From NCBI GenBank assembly GCA_937941765.1, contig CALDGQ010000049.1, positions 1 through 64,000 of the forward strand: DNA of 64,000 nucleotides. The letters run 5' to 3'. Source of the stretch: an uncultured Saprospiraceae bacterium (GTDB lineage: Bacteria; Bacteroidota; Bacteroidia; Chitinophagales; Saprospiraceae). Of the stretch, positions 1 through 9,277 are shown one piece after another. The notes under the pieces are model-generated. The model was given only the letters and a program-made list of their open reading frames with translations, was not told the DNA's origin and did no database searches. Both the position numbers and the translations under genes were made by a program. Positions within the stretch are counted from its first letter, which is position 1; each line of letters opens with the position of its first letter.

Positions 1-49
1 TGATTTTTCGAGGAATCTAGTTCTTTTTCTTTTTTTGAATTTTGGTTGG

Positions 50-268
50 CTAAAAGGAATAAGCCGTTTCACGGTTCACTTGAATCAAATGTCCTCTGGG
101 ACTTTTGATTTCGTTCATGTCGAACATATAAAATCGGCCTCCCGCAACAAAATCCAAGTATATGTTTGTTTTAACTGAATTTGCAACAATTTGAATACGT
201 TGTTTAATTGTAACGTAATTACCCCGTTTTATTGGGTTTCTACGTAAAATTGATGCATTATCCCACAA
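50..268 (-). CDS. Hypothetical small protein or gene remnant
   Basis: An open frame of 72 residues. The only in-frame start is a TTG at 266-268, just after an in-frame stop. The C-terminal half (about residues 20-72) has a protein-like composition with alternating hydrophobic and charged residues. There is no signal peptide, membrane segment or motif I recognise. The weak start, short length and position at the window edge fit either a small orphan gene or the surviving 3' end of a decayed one. No function can be assigned. Confidence 0.3.
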   Translation of the reverse strand: MWDNASILRRNPIKRGNYVTIKQRIQIVANSVKTNIYLDFVAGGRFYMFDMNEIKSPRGHLIQVNRETAYSF

Positions 269-391
269 AAAAAGAATCTAACTAATTAGTTATCATTGTT
301 TTGTCTTACTTCTGAATACCCCTACGTAAGCTGGTGCGAAAAATGCTTTTGGAAAATAACCACAGATTAGTTTTCGGTATCGATATTCTTT

Positions 392-1066
392 TTAGAATTC
401 CAACAGCGACTCTCCATTCAAATTAGTTGTCAAAACATCACTCATATAATTGAAAAATGGCCGAATCGTTTTGAATGAATGCATCACTTCACTGAAAAAT
501 TCAGGACTAAAAACTTCTTGATCGGTCCATGTTTTTTCAAAGTAAAATTGCTTCTTTTTTATTAAATCAATTGCTTTATGTTCGATGTCAAATCCTCTTG
601 GTGATGTCTTTACCTCATTTCCTTGAAGTCCTCCAAATGTATCTTTGAATTTTTTGTTTTTCATGATTTTCCGTATTTCAGAATCATCAATTTCAAATTC
701 TTTACGGATTCGTTTCGTGTCAGCTGGATTGGGAGAAAAGAAGCCTCCAGCAAATAGTGAATTGCCAGGCATTAACTGAATGTAATAACCACCACGTAGT
801 TGTGCTGTTGCGCGTACATAACCACCTGCGAATCTAGGGTTGTAAGGTGTTTTGTTTTTGGAAAAACGAACATCTCGATAAATCCGATAAGTCCGATGTT
901 TTTCGATCATATCTGTTTTGTCCAATTCATTTCTTATAGACTGAAAAAAAGCTTTGGCAGCTTCATGATGAATCGTGTAAGTATCTTTGTTTTTTGCAAA
1001 CCACTCCCGATTATTATTCTTGTCTAAATCCTTTAAGAACTTAAACATTCCCTTGTTCAGTTGCAT
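392..1066 (-). CDS. DUF2461 domain-containing protein
   Basis: 224 residues, the usual length for the DUF2461 (TIGR02453) family of uncharacterised cytosolic proteins. Family features visible are the N-terminal FKFLKDLDKNNNREWFAKNK stretch, the RIYRDVRFSKNKTPYN block near residue 60, and the GGYYIQLMPGNSLFAGGFF segment near residue 92. The family has no established reaction. The ATG at 1066 begins exactly at the conserved N-terminus, so the start is secure. The gene stands alone, separated from the upstream carbonic anhydrase by a 144-bp gap that carries an inverted repeat. Confidence 0.93.
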   Translation of the reverse strand: MQLNKGMFKFLKDLDKNNNREWFAKNKDTYTIHHEAAKAFFQSIRNELDKTDMIEKHRTYRIYRDVRFSKNKTPYNPRFAGGYVRATAQLRGGYYIQLMPGNSLFAGGFFSPNPADTKRIRKEFEIDDSEIRKIMKNKKFKDTFGGLQGNEVKTSPRGFDIEHKAIDLIKKKQFYFEKTWTDQEVFSPEFFSEVMHSFKTIRPFFNYMSDVLTTNLNGESLLEF

Positions 1067-1093
1067 AGATATGTTTTTTTTGTAAGACAGAAA

Positions 1094-1160
1094 AAGTACT
1101 TCAGACTTTGCAAAATCTCGACATTTACGTCAGATTATAAATGTTTGCCCTGAAGTACTT
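1094..1160. repeat. Intergenic inverted repeat with nested hairpin
   Basis: AAGTACTTCAG at 1094-1104 is exactly complementary to CTGAAGTACTT at 1150-1160. Inside the loop ACATTTA (1121-1127) pairs with TAAATGT (1138-1144). It lies between the carbonic anhydrase stop and the DUF2461 start, both on the minus strand. It has no U-tract, so it is not a standard intrinsic terminator. It belongs with the other long-armed intergenic palindromes of this window. Confidence 0.6.
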
Positions 1161-1210
1161 ATAAGTGTATTTCTGAATAGGAGACGAATCAGAAAAATCC
1201 AGTAATGTGT

Positions 1211-1777
1211 TTACAAAAATTCTACTTCACCCGTTCCTAGGTTATAATAAGTTGGAACGATTTTTACATCACCAGAATTTACTGCATTGCGGATAATACT
1301 TGATCTCTCTTTCAAATCTTCAACAACTAAAGCAGCATTCTTTTTCACCACATCATTTACAGCAGCACCAGCACCACATGCATCAATAGCAGGAGCTATG
1401 TGTGCTAATAAGTGATTAATATTATACCCATTATTTCCACCAGCGATAGCAGCAGTAACTGCACCACAACTTTCGTGACCCATTACAACAATTACCTTGG
1501 TCCCACAATGTGCAACAGCATATTCGATACTTCCAATAGAAGAAGAGTTGGCAACATTTCCTGCTACACGAACTGTAAATAATTCTCCTAAGCCAGTATC
1601 AAATGCCAATTCTGGAACAACACGGCTATCCGCACAACTCAATACAATCGCATATGGTTCTTGTCCAGAGGTCAAAACTTCTCTTCTAGAACTATCTTGT
1701 AATTTTCCATCCAATTTGTCAGCAACAAATCTTGCATTTCCAGCTTTTAATCTTTCAATTGTACTTTCGTGACTCAT
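1211..1777 (-). CDS. Beta-class carbonic anhydrase
   Basis: 188 residues, a compact beta-carbonic anhydrase that interconverts CO2 and bicarbonate using zinc. All metal and catalytic residues are visible: Cys48-x-Asp50-x-Arg52 in SCADSR, and His101-x2-Cys104 in GHESCG. There is no signal peptide, so it should be cytosolic, supplying bicarbonate for carboxylations. The ATG at 1777 gives a complete N-terminus. It is divergent from the phosphatase that starts at 1979. Confidence 0.95.
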   Translation of the reverse strand: MSHESTIERLKAGNARFVADKLDGKLQDSSRREVLTSGQEPYAIVLSCADSRVVPELAFDTGLGELFTVRVAGNVANSSSIGSIEYAVAHCGTKVIVVMGHESCGAVTAAIAGGNNGYNINHLLAHIAPAIDACGAGAAVNDVVKKNAALVVEDLKERSSIIRNAVNSGDVKIVPTYYNLGTGEVEFL

Positions 1778-1978
1778 TTTGTTAAGTTTATTTTTATTAA
1801 ATAATTATCATTTTTCTAACAGCGAATATATTTTAAAATGTGGTGTTATCAAAATTTTAAACACTCCATAATATGAATTAAGTACATTTTTCAAAGATTA
1901 AATGGAACTTATGGATGAACAATATTGTTAAAATCAATTGCAAGAAATTTGTTAATCATCGTCAAAAGAATTTATCCA

Positions 1979-2650
1979 ATGAAAAAGTACGTCATATCAG
2001 ATATTCACGGATGCAAAAAGACCTTTATTGCGCTTTTGGATAAGATAGGTTTATCGACATCAGATGAGCTATATCTTTTGGGTGATTATATAGATCGAGG
2101 TCCGGATAGTAAAGGTGTATTAGATACGATCTTTGAATTACAACAAAATAATTACAAAGTTAATTGTTTGCGTGGGAATCATGAGCAAATGTTATTGGAT
2201 CAACGGAGTGAAGGTGAGATTTCTGCTTGGACGCGACATGGTGGTTTGCAGACTTTACAAAGTTTTGGGATAGCGGATGGGATGTATATTCCGCATGCGT
2301 ACATTCGTTTTTTAACAGACCTACCTTATTATCTATTGGTAGACGATTATTTGCTAGTTCATGCAGGGGTGAATTTCAAGGTGCTAAATCCGTTAGAAGA
2401 TATAGTGTCCATGATTTGGTTGCGAGATTGGTACAAGGATGTAGACAAACATTGGCTTGGGAAACGTATTGTTATACATGGACATACTCCGATGTCTCGT
2501 TTGAGTATTCAGTATCAATTGGAGCAGTTGGAAACCCTTCCTGTTCTCGACATCGATAATGGATGTTGTTTTAATCGGGAAGGAATGGGGGCTTTGTGTG
2601 CTTTTGATATGGGGGAGCGGAAGTTGGTTTTTCAACGCAATGTAGATTAA
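1979..2650 (+). CDS. Calcineurin-like serine/threonine phosphatase
   Basis: About 223 residues, a PPP-type metallophosphatase like bacterial PrpA or ApaH-related enzymes. The dimetal signatures are SDIHGC (residues 6-11), GDYIDRGPDS (near 36) and RGNHEQM (near 65), followed by LLVHAGV and the HGHTP motif near 170. The frame is open back to a TTG at 1925, but the protein begins properly at the ATG at 1979, which falls directly before KKYVISDIHG. It is cytosolic. It could act on phosphoproteins or dinucleoside polyphosphates; the sequence does not decide which. Confidence 0.9.
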   Translation: MKKYVISDIHGCKKTFIALLDKIGLSTSDELYLLGDYIDRGPDSKGVLDTIFELQQNNYKVNCLRGNHEQMLLDQRSEGEISAWTRHGGLQTLQSFGIADGMYIPHAYIRFLTDLPYYLLVDDYLLVHAGVNFKVLNPLEDIVSMIWLRDWYKDVDKHWLGKRIVIHGHTPMSRLSIQYQLEQLETLPVLDIDNGCCFNREGMGALCAFDMGERKLVFQRNVD

Positions 2651-2709
2651 ATAGCTTTGATTTATTTATACGCATTGGGTAGAAATATTAATTTACATTT
2701 ACCTTGTTA

Positions 2710-3087
2710 TTAGGAATCAATTAGTTTGTACATAGTCAATGTTTCATTATAAAAAACGAACCCAATAACTACAAAAGCTAAAATAATACATAAAATTACA
2801 GCAACCCATTTATTGGTGGAAGTGGGTTCTCTCTTCACAAAGCTAAAAATTAATAGGACAACACTAGCAAAGCTAAACAACTTGAGCATGGACATGAAAA
2901 AAAAGGAAGGTACTTCTAGGTTGTCAATTTCGCTATAATTCCCGTCCAAAATTTCACCTATATTTCCTGGCAATGAAATACCGATATAAATTGCAGACGC
3001 GAAAGCTATTAAAGAACAAAGAATAGACAGCAAGCTGTAGTTCTGACTTCTTTTCTCAAAACCAGCTTCATCGAAATTATCATTCAT
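2710..3087 (-). CDS. Small three-helix membrane protein, unknown function
   Basis: 125 residues. Three hydrophobic segments are clear, at about residues 18-40, 62-82 and 92-112, with a short charged N-terminus, so it is an inner membrane protein. I do not recognise the family. It is convergent with the phosphatase and lies downstream of the 3272-4468 gene, from which the terminator at 3218 separates it. Composition matches the surrounding genes. Confidence 0.65.
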   Translation of the reverse strand: MNDNFDEAGFEKRSQNYSLLSILCSLIAFASAIYIGISLPGNIGEILDGNYSEIDNLEVPSFFFMSMLKLFSFASVVLLIFSFVKREPTSTNKWVAVILCIILAFVVIGFVFYNETLTMYKLIDS

Positions 3088-3217
3088 AGTGTGGTATTTC
3101 TTATGTAATTATGGTAAAACTAAGTGTTTTTTTGTATTAACCAAATATTATCATTTCATTGTTAGAATATAGGCTTTTTCGAAAATTGTATTGTAATTTT
3201 ATCTAGCGTTTAGACAA

Positions 3218-3246
3218 AAAGCCCCAGAACGAATTCTGAGGCTTTT
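3218..3246 (-). terminator. Intrinsic terminator of the 3272-4468 gene
   Basis: AAAGCC, one C/A mismatch, CAGAA, loop CGAA, TTCTG, then GGCTTT form an almost perfect stem. It is flanked by an A run on the left and a T run on the right, so it can work in both directions. It lies 25 bases after the stop of the minus-strand coiled-coil membrane protein gene. Confidence 0.8.
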
Positions 3247-3271
3247 AATAGTCATTTCATTATCGAAACAA

Positions 3272-4468
3272 TTATTTTATTTCAAGATTTTGAATATGAC
3301 CACTTGGTGGTACATCCTTATGCTGATTAGTAGCGATCGAATCACGATAATTAAATCCAATTTGACCTCTTCCGATGCTAGAACTAGTGGCTGAAATTCC
3401 AGCAAAGTTCTCCGCTTTTCTTCGGAAAAAACTACCAAATCGAGTGCTCAAACCATTTAAGAAAATACTCAAGATTGGTTGGTCCTGATTTTCTTCTTCA
3501 TATTCTACCTTGATTCCACTACCTCTTCGAAATACTTCAACACTGATAATACAAACGAATGCTAACAATACACTGAAGCCTACAAAGAACGAGAATAAAG
3601 AGCCCCAAAATTCAGCATCTTTATGCTTTGATTGTTGCGTTGCCAGCATGGCTGTTTCTTCTTTTTCGATGGATTTAGAAATGTCATTTTTCTCAGCAGC
3701 AATGGCATCATTTTTTTGTTTCTGATGCTTGTCGATTTTCCGAGAAAAGTCGGATTGTAATTTTGAAATTGCTGTTGTTTTTTCTGTTTCTAACTTAACA
3801 GCTGTCTTTCGATATTTGTCCGCTTGACTTTTAGCCCATGCGTGTCCGTCTTTAAATTTGGCATCATACGTTTCAGCTTTTACTTCGTACGTTTTGATTC
3901 TAGCATTATACTGATCACGTGTACTTGTTACTACCTCTGTATGATTCGCTTTAATGACATCCAGGTCATTTTTGAATCTGGCAGCAATAGCATCTGAACT
4001 TATACGATATTCGTTCTTTAAGGAAGAGGCATCGAACGTTTGAGCGACGGGTACATTTGAAACAAAAGCGTGATGAATTCCATTCGTTGATAATCTAAAA
4101 GACAACACACCCATGCCAATAGTGATGGCAGCTACAATTGTAAATAAAGCAATATACCAAGTGTTTTGCAATCGTTTCCACACGATCGCTCTCGTCAATA
4201 CTTGTAAAAATTTTCTTCCACCGAGTTCCAAAATGGCAACAACTAAAATCATCGCTAATATTGAAATAACAATAGAAATACCTTTTGACACATCAGCCAT
4301 CTCACTTTGTGTTATGTACCAAATCGTCACTGCTTCTGTCAGTCCGCTTACTACCTGCGCAACCTTTCCTATCACATCAATGCTTGGAACAATTGGTCTA
4401 AACAGGTTGTAAAAATCTGAGTTTGTTGCAACGGTTTCCGTTGCTTTGAGTTTTACCTGTTTTTTCAT
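3272..4468 (-). CDS. Membrane protein with long periplasmic or cytosolic coiled coil
   Basis: 398 residues of unknown family. Layout: soluble N-terminus; two membrane helices at about 62-84 and 102-124; a long charged Lys/Glu/Ala-rich coiled coil at about 150-275; a third membrane helix at about 288-314; and a C-terminal tail with a Ser/Thr-rich region. The two groups of helices bracket the coiled coil like a tether. There is no signal peptide. It is a single-gene unit with its own terminator. Proteins of similar build occur in mobile elements and in envelope-stress contexts, but nothing around it supports either, so I make no functional call. Confidence 0.7.
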   Translation of the reverse strand: MKKQVKLKATETVATNSDFYNLFRPIVPSIDVIGKVAQVVSGLTEAVTIWYITQSEMADVSKGISIVISILAMILVVAILELGGRKFLQVLTRAIVWKRLQNTWYIALFTIVAAITIGMGVLSFRLSTNGIHHAFVSNVPVAQTFDASSLKNEYRISSDAIAARFKNDLDVIKANHTEVVTSTRDQYNARIKTYEVKAETYDAKFKDGHAWAKSQADKYRKTAVKLETEKTTAISKLQSDFSRKIDKHQKQKNDAIAAEKNDISKSIEKEETAMLATQQSKHKDAEFWGSLFSFFVGFSVLLAFVCIISVEVFRRGSGIKVEYEEENQDQPILSIFLNGLSTRFGSFFRRKAENFAGISATSSSIGRGQIGFNYRDSIATNQHKDVPPSGHIQNLEIK

Positions 4469-4827
4469 AAAAATAAATTTTCGGAATTAGATATGCTAAT
4501 AACAAATTGCACACAAATTCCAATTAAAAAATGAACCATTTAAAATTGACTCAACTAAAAAGCTTCGCCCAACTTTAAAAAGTTCTTAAAAACACAATAC
4601 ATGATCTGGAAAACACTATCGAAAAGGAAATACTAAAAAGGATAGGATACATTACAACCAAAAATACTTGCACTATTGTTACGTGACTAGTTTGAAAAAG
4701 TAACACAAAATAATTGAAAGAAGTTATAATATAGCATAAAATATCAACTATAAGTGTTTGAATATCAACAATTTAAATAAAACATGTAAAATATAAAATA
4801 TTTAAGTTATTTTAAATATATGCAACT
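4469..4827. other. 359-bp intergenic region without recognisable features
   Basis: Very A+T-rich. I find no ORF longer than 15 codons, no strong terminator and no repeat beyond a short hairpin, AACTTT-AA-AAAGTT, near 4574. It probably holds the promoter of the 3272-4468 gene on the right-hand side of that gene, but no convincing TAnnTTTG box is visible. Confidence 0.5.
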
Positions 4828-6960
4828 TTAAATAGACATTTCAACCAAAGTACCAGGCCCATTTTGAACTTGTAAAATATTGACTTGAATGTTCTTCCCA
4901 AACTTTCTATTCAACAAATGCAGTCTTTGTTTCACCAGTTTTGTGCCTAAAGACTTTTTCTTATGATTTTCTGATTTTACTACTTTGTTGGAATAGGAGA
5001 GACCAACCCCGTCATCTTCAATTTTTATTTTCAAACAATCTTTTTCCTTACTTACTTTAATTTGAATCAATCCATTTTCTTCTTTAGGAATAATGCCATG
5101 CCAGATAGAATTTTCTAAAAAGATTTGCAATACCATACTAGGCACTTTTTCAAAAGAAGTATCTACTGATTCAGCAACCTCAATTTTATAATCAAATTTC
5201 TGATTGGTTCTAACTTTCTCTAGTGCAAGATAATTTTCTAACAATCTCAATTCTTCATCCAAAGGAATAAATGCATCTGTAGAATTTTCTAAAACTTGCC
5301 GCATTAAATTTGAAAAACGATTGAAAAGAGATAATGTTTTTTCTTGATCATTTACCAATATTGAAGATTGAATTGAATTTAAAGTATTGAATATAAAATG
5401 TGGATTAATTTGTTGACGTAATAAATGTTGTTTGACATCTGCCAATTCTTTCTCCAATTTTATTTTTCGGTGTCTAGAATAAAACCATCCCATTCCTCCT
5501 AACAGGAATAGCGAACCAATCAAGCCATAAATGATATTTCTTTTTTGTTGATCTTTAACAGAGATTAAATTATTTTCAGCTTCTAATTTTTCTATTTCTA
5601 ATTGTTTTTGTGCAGATTGACTATTGGCTTGTTCTGTAATAAAAATACCGATTTTATTCAACGAAAGCATAGAATCTTTAAGCACATTCATATCATCATT
5701 TGAATCGAGTGCTAATTTGTAATTGCCTTGTTTTTTGTGGATACTACTTTTTAAATCTAGTAATTCAATAGATGATTTTAGCCTGATATTTGTGTTTAGG
5801 GCAATTTCTATTGTATCTAATGCTGGTTTGTAAGCACCTTGTTTAAAATGATAAGTCGCAATTCCTAAATAAGCATCATAAAGTTCTATTGTTTCTTCTC
5901 CTTTGTTAAGAAATTGTGCACAGGAGGTTAATATGTTTCTAAAAACATCAATTGCTCGCTTGTTGTTATTTAGTTTTAGATCTAAAGAGGCTTGAATTAA
6001 TTTTTGATAACAAATTAGTTCTTTCGTTTTGGCGGTAGTAGTGTCACTACTGTTCAAATCCAACATCTCTTGTGCTGCTTCATATCGATCCATCCACAAA
6101 AGGATTTCTGCTTTTTGCAGATATGTTGTTGGAAGTGCTTTGTTAAAACTTAATGCTTTCGCATTTTCAATAATTTCATCATATAATTTTAAAGATTTTT
6201 CATATTGACCAAGTACCGTGTAAACTCTCGCTATATAAGTTTTACTTAAGGTTTCTCCTCTCAAATTTTTATTATCAATCGAGTAATTATAACTAGTTAG
6301 ATAATTTGAAACTGCTTTGACGTAATCATTTTCATCATAATATAGATGTCCGAGTTTGTCCAACGATTTAATCGTTATGAATTTCAAATCAAGACTATCT
6401 GAAAGATCAATGGAATTGTGGAGCATTATTTTTGCGGAATCATTTTGTCCTAAAATGCGATAAGAAGTACTCATATTGGACATCTGTCCTCCTTTTATAG
6501 AAGCGAAACGTTTTCTTTGCTCTTCGTCTCTTGGTTTTACTGTATCAAGTGAACCAATTACACTTTTGTAATATTTGATAGTGCCATGATGATTTCCTTT
6601 CATTCGTTCCAGCATAGCAGCATAGATATAATATTTCCAAATCTCCTCATGAAGACCATAGTGGTTGACAAGCTCCTTAATTTGTTGAGTGTATTTGTTG
6701 GAATTTTCGAGTTCGCCTTTGTTATGATACAATTCTGCGAGAAAACCAATATAATCAAGATGTTGTGACGGATAATTTTCTATTCCATTGGTAAGGATCG
6801 AATTTAATTGGAGAATTGTAGCATCTAAATTTTTTCTTCTTCCGTTGTTTTTTAGTTCAATTAAAGCACTTTCAAATTGTTCTTCTGTCCAATCTTTTGT
6901 TTGGCCAAATGAACTTGATGTTACGATAAGGAGTAGGAAAAGAAATGTTAGTATTCTCAA
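4828..6960 (-). CDS. TPR sensor histidine kinase, LytS/YehU type
   Basis: 710 residues. Signal peptide at 1-19 (ends SSSFGQ), then TPR-like helical repeats at about 25-440, a coiled linker, and a membrane helix at about 478-498. A His_kinase (PF06580) domain follows with LLRQQINPHFIFNTLNSIQ, the phospho-acceptor His at 521. The ATPase domain has N-box ENSIWHG near 617 and DDGVGLS near 649. Family members phosphorylate LytTR-type response regulators. No LytTR regulator is next to it, so its partner must be elsewhere. It sits 55 bp downstream of the DUF547 gene and may be co-transcribed with it. Confidence 0.9.
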   Translation of the reverse strand: MRILTFLFLLLIVTSSSFGQTKDWTEEQFESALIELKNNGRRKNLDATILQLNSILTNGIENYPSQHLDYIGFLAELYHNKGELENSNKYTQQIKELVNHYGLHEEIWKYYIYAAMLERMKGNHHGTIKYYKSVIGSLDTVKPRDEEQRKRFASIKGGQMSNMSTSYRILGQNDSAKIMLHNSIDLSDSLDLKFITIKSLDKLGHLYYDENDYVKAVSNYLTSYNYSIDNKNLRGETLSKTYIARVYTVLGQYEKSLKLYDEIIENAKALSFNKALPTTYLQKAEILLWMDRYEAAQEMLDLNSSDTTTAKTKELICYQKLIQASLDLKLNNNKRAIDVFRNILTSCAQFLNKGEETIELYDAYLGIATYHFKQGAYKPALDTIEIALNTNIRLKSSIELLDLKSSIHKKQGNYKLALDSNDDMNVLKDSMLSLNKIGIFITEQANSQSAQKQLEIEKLEAENNLISVKDQQKRNIIYGLIGSLFLLGGMGWFYSRHRKIKLEKELADVKQHLLRQQINPHFIFNTLNSIQSSILVNDQEKTLSLFNRFSNLMRQVLENSTDAFIPLDEELRLLENYLALEKVRTNQKFDYKIEVAESVDTSFEKVPSMVLQIFLENSIWHGIIPKEENGLIQIKVSKEKDCLKIKIEDDGVGLSYSNKVVKSENHKKKSLGTKLVKQRLHLLNRKFGKNIQVNILQVQNGPGTLVEMSI

Positions 6961-7015
6961 TTTTGCTAGGGTTGTCTTCTCTAAAGGTAAAATATTCTAT
7001 CGAAAAAACTAAAAG

Positions 7016-7702
7016 TTATTCAATAAAAGCGCCCAATTCAGTTTCCCAAGAATATGGATTGTAATTTATTTTATAATCCGTAATGTCTCTGTTAAGTTGT
7101 TCTTGGTAGATTTTCCGAATCCCTTTTTCTCCACCAAAATCAAATTTAAACCATTGAAATAATGCGGTGGTATGAATTGTTTTGTTTTTATCATCAAATT
7201 TAGTTTCACCCTCTAGAAATGACTGAGTTGCTAAGTTTAGTTGTGCATTTATTTTTTCCGAGTTGTAAAACGCGATAGGAGGGCAACTTTTAGCACCACA
7301 ATTTAAAGCGAAATGAATACGGTAATCCAAATGATCGACTGCAAGTTTTTTGATAACACCTCTGGTCCATAAATTTGGAAAAAGACCTAGTGAGTATTTA
7401 TAACGGAATTTCCTTAAGATACCATGTTCGATATCATCTAAACTAAATTTTTCTCCACCTATGTTTATTCGTTTGACTTTGTAAATCTCTTTTTTGCCAA
7501 ATTTTTTGGTCGATGCAAGTATTTGATAGAATGCGTTATAATTATTGATCCAAAATGCTTTTCTCTGGTCGTCGTTATTAAGCAATTGGATTAAAGTATC
7601 AAGATCAAGCTTTTCTAATTGTTCTTGCAAATCGGAAGTATCTTGTTGCATTTTGACTGCTAACAATAATACTTCAGATATTTTATTTGGGTTTTCAGTC
7701 AT
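7016..7702 (-). CDS. DUF547 domain-containing protein
   Basis: 228 residues. The DUF547 core is clear: KAFWINNYNAFYQI near 50, FSLDDIEHGILR near 86, DYRIHFALNCGAKSCPPI near 128 and a C-terminal WFKFDFGGEKG segment. The invariant His-Cys-Gly-Ala-Cys region suggests a cysteine-peptidase or transglutaminase-like fold, but the family's chemistry is not established. There is no signal peptide. It overlaps the end of the upstream SDR gene by 8 bp, so the two are translationally coupled. Confidence 0.88.
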   Translation of the reverse strand: MTENPNKISEVLLLAVKMQQDTSDLQEQLEKLDLDTLIQLLNNDDQRKAFWINNYNAFYQILASTKKFGKKEIYKVKRINIGGEKFSLDDIEHGILRKFRYKYSLGLFPNLWTRGVIKKLAVDHLDYRIHFALNCGAKSCPPIAFYNSEKINAQLNLATQSFLEGETKFDDKNKTIHTTALFQWFKFDFGGEKGIRKIYQEQLNRDITDYKINYNPYSWETELGAFIE

Positions 7703-9128
7703 TTAAATTAGTAGCTTTAACTAGCTTATTAATCATGCCCCTAAATATAAGTCCATGAAAGGGTAGTACAGAATACCAATACAGTCTCCCCAATATTCCT
7801 AAAGGTCTAAATGTTGCAGTCTGAATTAACTCCTTCCCGTCAATTCTAAATTCTAACCACGCTTCTCCGGGAAGTTTCATTTCTGCAAAAAGAAGGAGTC
7901 TACCTTCTCCTTTGTCGGCATAAAGTACTCGCCAAAAATCAAGTGCATCTCCAACGGATATTTTATCTTGGTTGGTACGACCTCTTCGCAATCCAACGCC
8001 TCCAAATATTTTATCCAAGAATCCCCTTAATCGCCAAAGCCAATTGCCGTAATACCATCCATTTTTTCCACCAATACTCCAGATTTTATTTTTGCAACCA
8101 TTCAGATTCTTAACTTTTCTTTTGCGCTCATCAATAAAGCAACCATGTGAAGGTACTGTTATGAAATCTGAAACTATTATCTTTATGTCACTGCTGGAGT
8201 AAGCATCTTTCCAGCTAGAAGCGATTTCATTATTTTCGACTTTTAGAAAGGCTTTACTCAATGATTCTTTGTAACTAATAGGCGTGATATTAAGAATGTT
8301 ATTTAATTCACTATTTCTACACACAACCTCCACCTTCATGCTATCAACTAAGGACGTTGCTAATTTGTAACTAGTGGATGTAACAAAGTATAGCCAATAG
8401 GAAGAAAGTCTAGGAGTCATTACAGGGACAGTCCAAATCTTGCGTCTCAAATTCCTAACTTTTGCAAAACCTAACAACATTTCTTTATAGGATAATATAT
8501 CTGGGCCACCTATGTCGAAATTTTTATCATAGGTTTTAGGGTTCAATAAACTGCTGGACAAGAATTTTAAAACATCCGTTACACCGATTGGTTGACATTT
8601 GGTTTGTAGCCATTTTGGTGTAATCATGATTGGCAATTTTTCTACTAAGTCTCTCATTATTTCAAAAGATGCACTTCCAGAACCAACTATGATACCTGCA
8701 CGCAAACAAGTAAAATGACAATTTCCGTTTTCAAGTTCTTGTTCCACTTCTTTTCTAGAAAGTAAATGCTCTGAAAGATCCGATTCATTAACAATACCAC
8801 TTAAGTAAATGACTTGTTTGGCATCCGTTTTATCTATTTGAGTACGGAAATTAACCGCAGATTCTTTTTCTAATACTTTGTACTTTTTTGAAGTAGACAT
8901 CGAGTGTACTAGGTAATATGCAGCATCAATATCTGTTGGAATATTTTTAAGTGTTTCTTTTTTTAGCAAATCTACTTGAATAATGGAGATATTATTTCGA
9001 AGCGATTTCGGAGGATTGAATCGGCTAACATCGCGTACACTGCATACAACATGATGGCCTTTCTCAACTAAAACAGGTAACAATCTCTTTCCAATATATC
9101 CGGTTGCACCTGTGAGTAATATCTTCAT
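7695..9128 (-). CDS. SDR-family NAD(P)-binding protein with DUF2867 domain
   Basis: 477 residues from the ATG at 9128; the frame extends 20 codons further but without family similarity. N-terminal Rossmann fold of the atypical SDR type with GATGYIGKRL (residues 5-14), the YYLVHSM segment and YLSGI near 102. The C-terminal third (about 320-475) is a DUF2867 domain ending in LYWYSVLPFHGLIFRGM. Such fusions are widespread and are predicted to bind a nucleotide cofactor for an unidentified reduction. It is the first gene of an SDR-DUF547 operon. Confidence 0.9.
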   Translation of the reverse strand: MKILLTGATGYIGKRLLPVLVEKGHHVVCSVRDVSRFNPPKSLRNNISIIQVDLLKKETLKNIPTDIDAAYYLVHSMSTSKKYKVLEKESAVNFRTQIDKTDAKQVIYLSGIVNESDLSEHLLSRKEVEQELENGNCHFTCLRAGIIVGSGSASFEIMRDLVEKLPIMITPKWLQTKCQPIGVTDVLKFLSSSLLNPKTYDKNFDIGGPDILSYKEMLLGFAKVRNLRRKIWTVPVMTPRLSSYWLYFVTSTSYKLATSLVDSMKVEVVCRNSELNNILNITPISYKESLSKAFLKVENNEIASSWKDAYSSSDIKIIVSDFITVPSHGCFIDERKRKVKNLNGCKNKIWSIGGKNGWYYGNWLWRLRGFLDKIFGGVGLRRGRTNQDKISVGDALDFWRVLYADKGEGRLLLFAEMKLPGEAWLEFRIDGKELIQTATFRPLGILGRLYWYSVLPFHGLIFRGMINKLVKATNLND

Positions 9129-9277
9129 TGTGAGTAAGGCTAGTTTTAATCGAATGAAAGTACAAATATCAAACTGAATAATAGACAAAAGGTTTATTTA
9201 ATACCAATCATTTTACATTGCAGTAAGAAGAAATTTAAAACAACACGAGGCAAAGGTTGCCAACCTCTAGCCGTTAA

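Noticed and set aside
3272..4468. Phage or integrative element component
   Set aside because: No integrase, capsid, tail, relaxase or attachment repeats surround the coiled-coil membrane protein.
9243..9272. AGGTTGGCAACCT hairpin as terminator of the radical SAM gene
   Set aside because: It is short and no U-tract follows on the minus strand.
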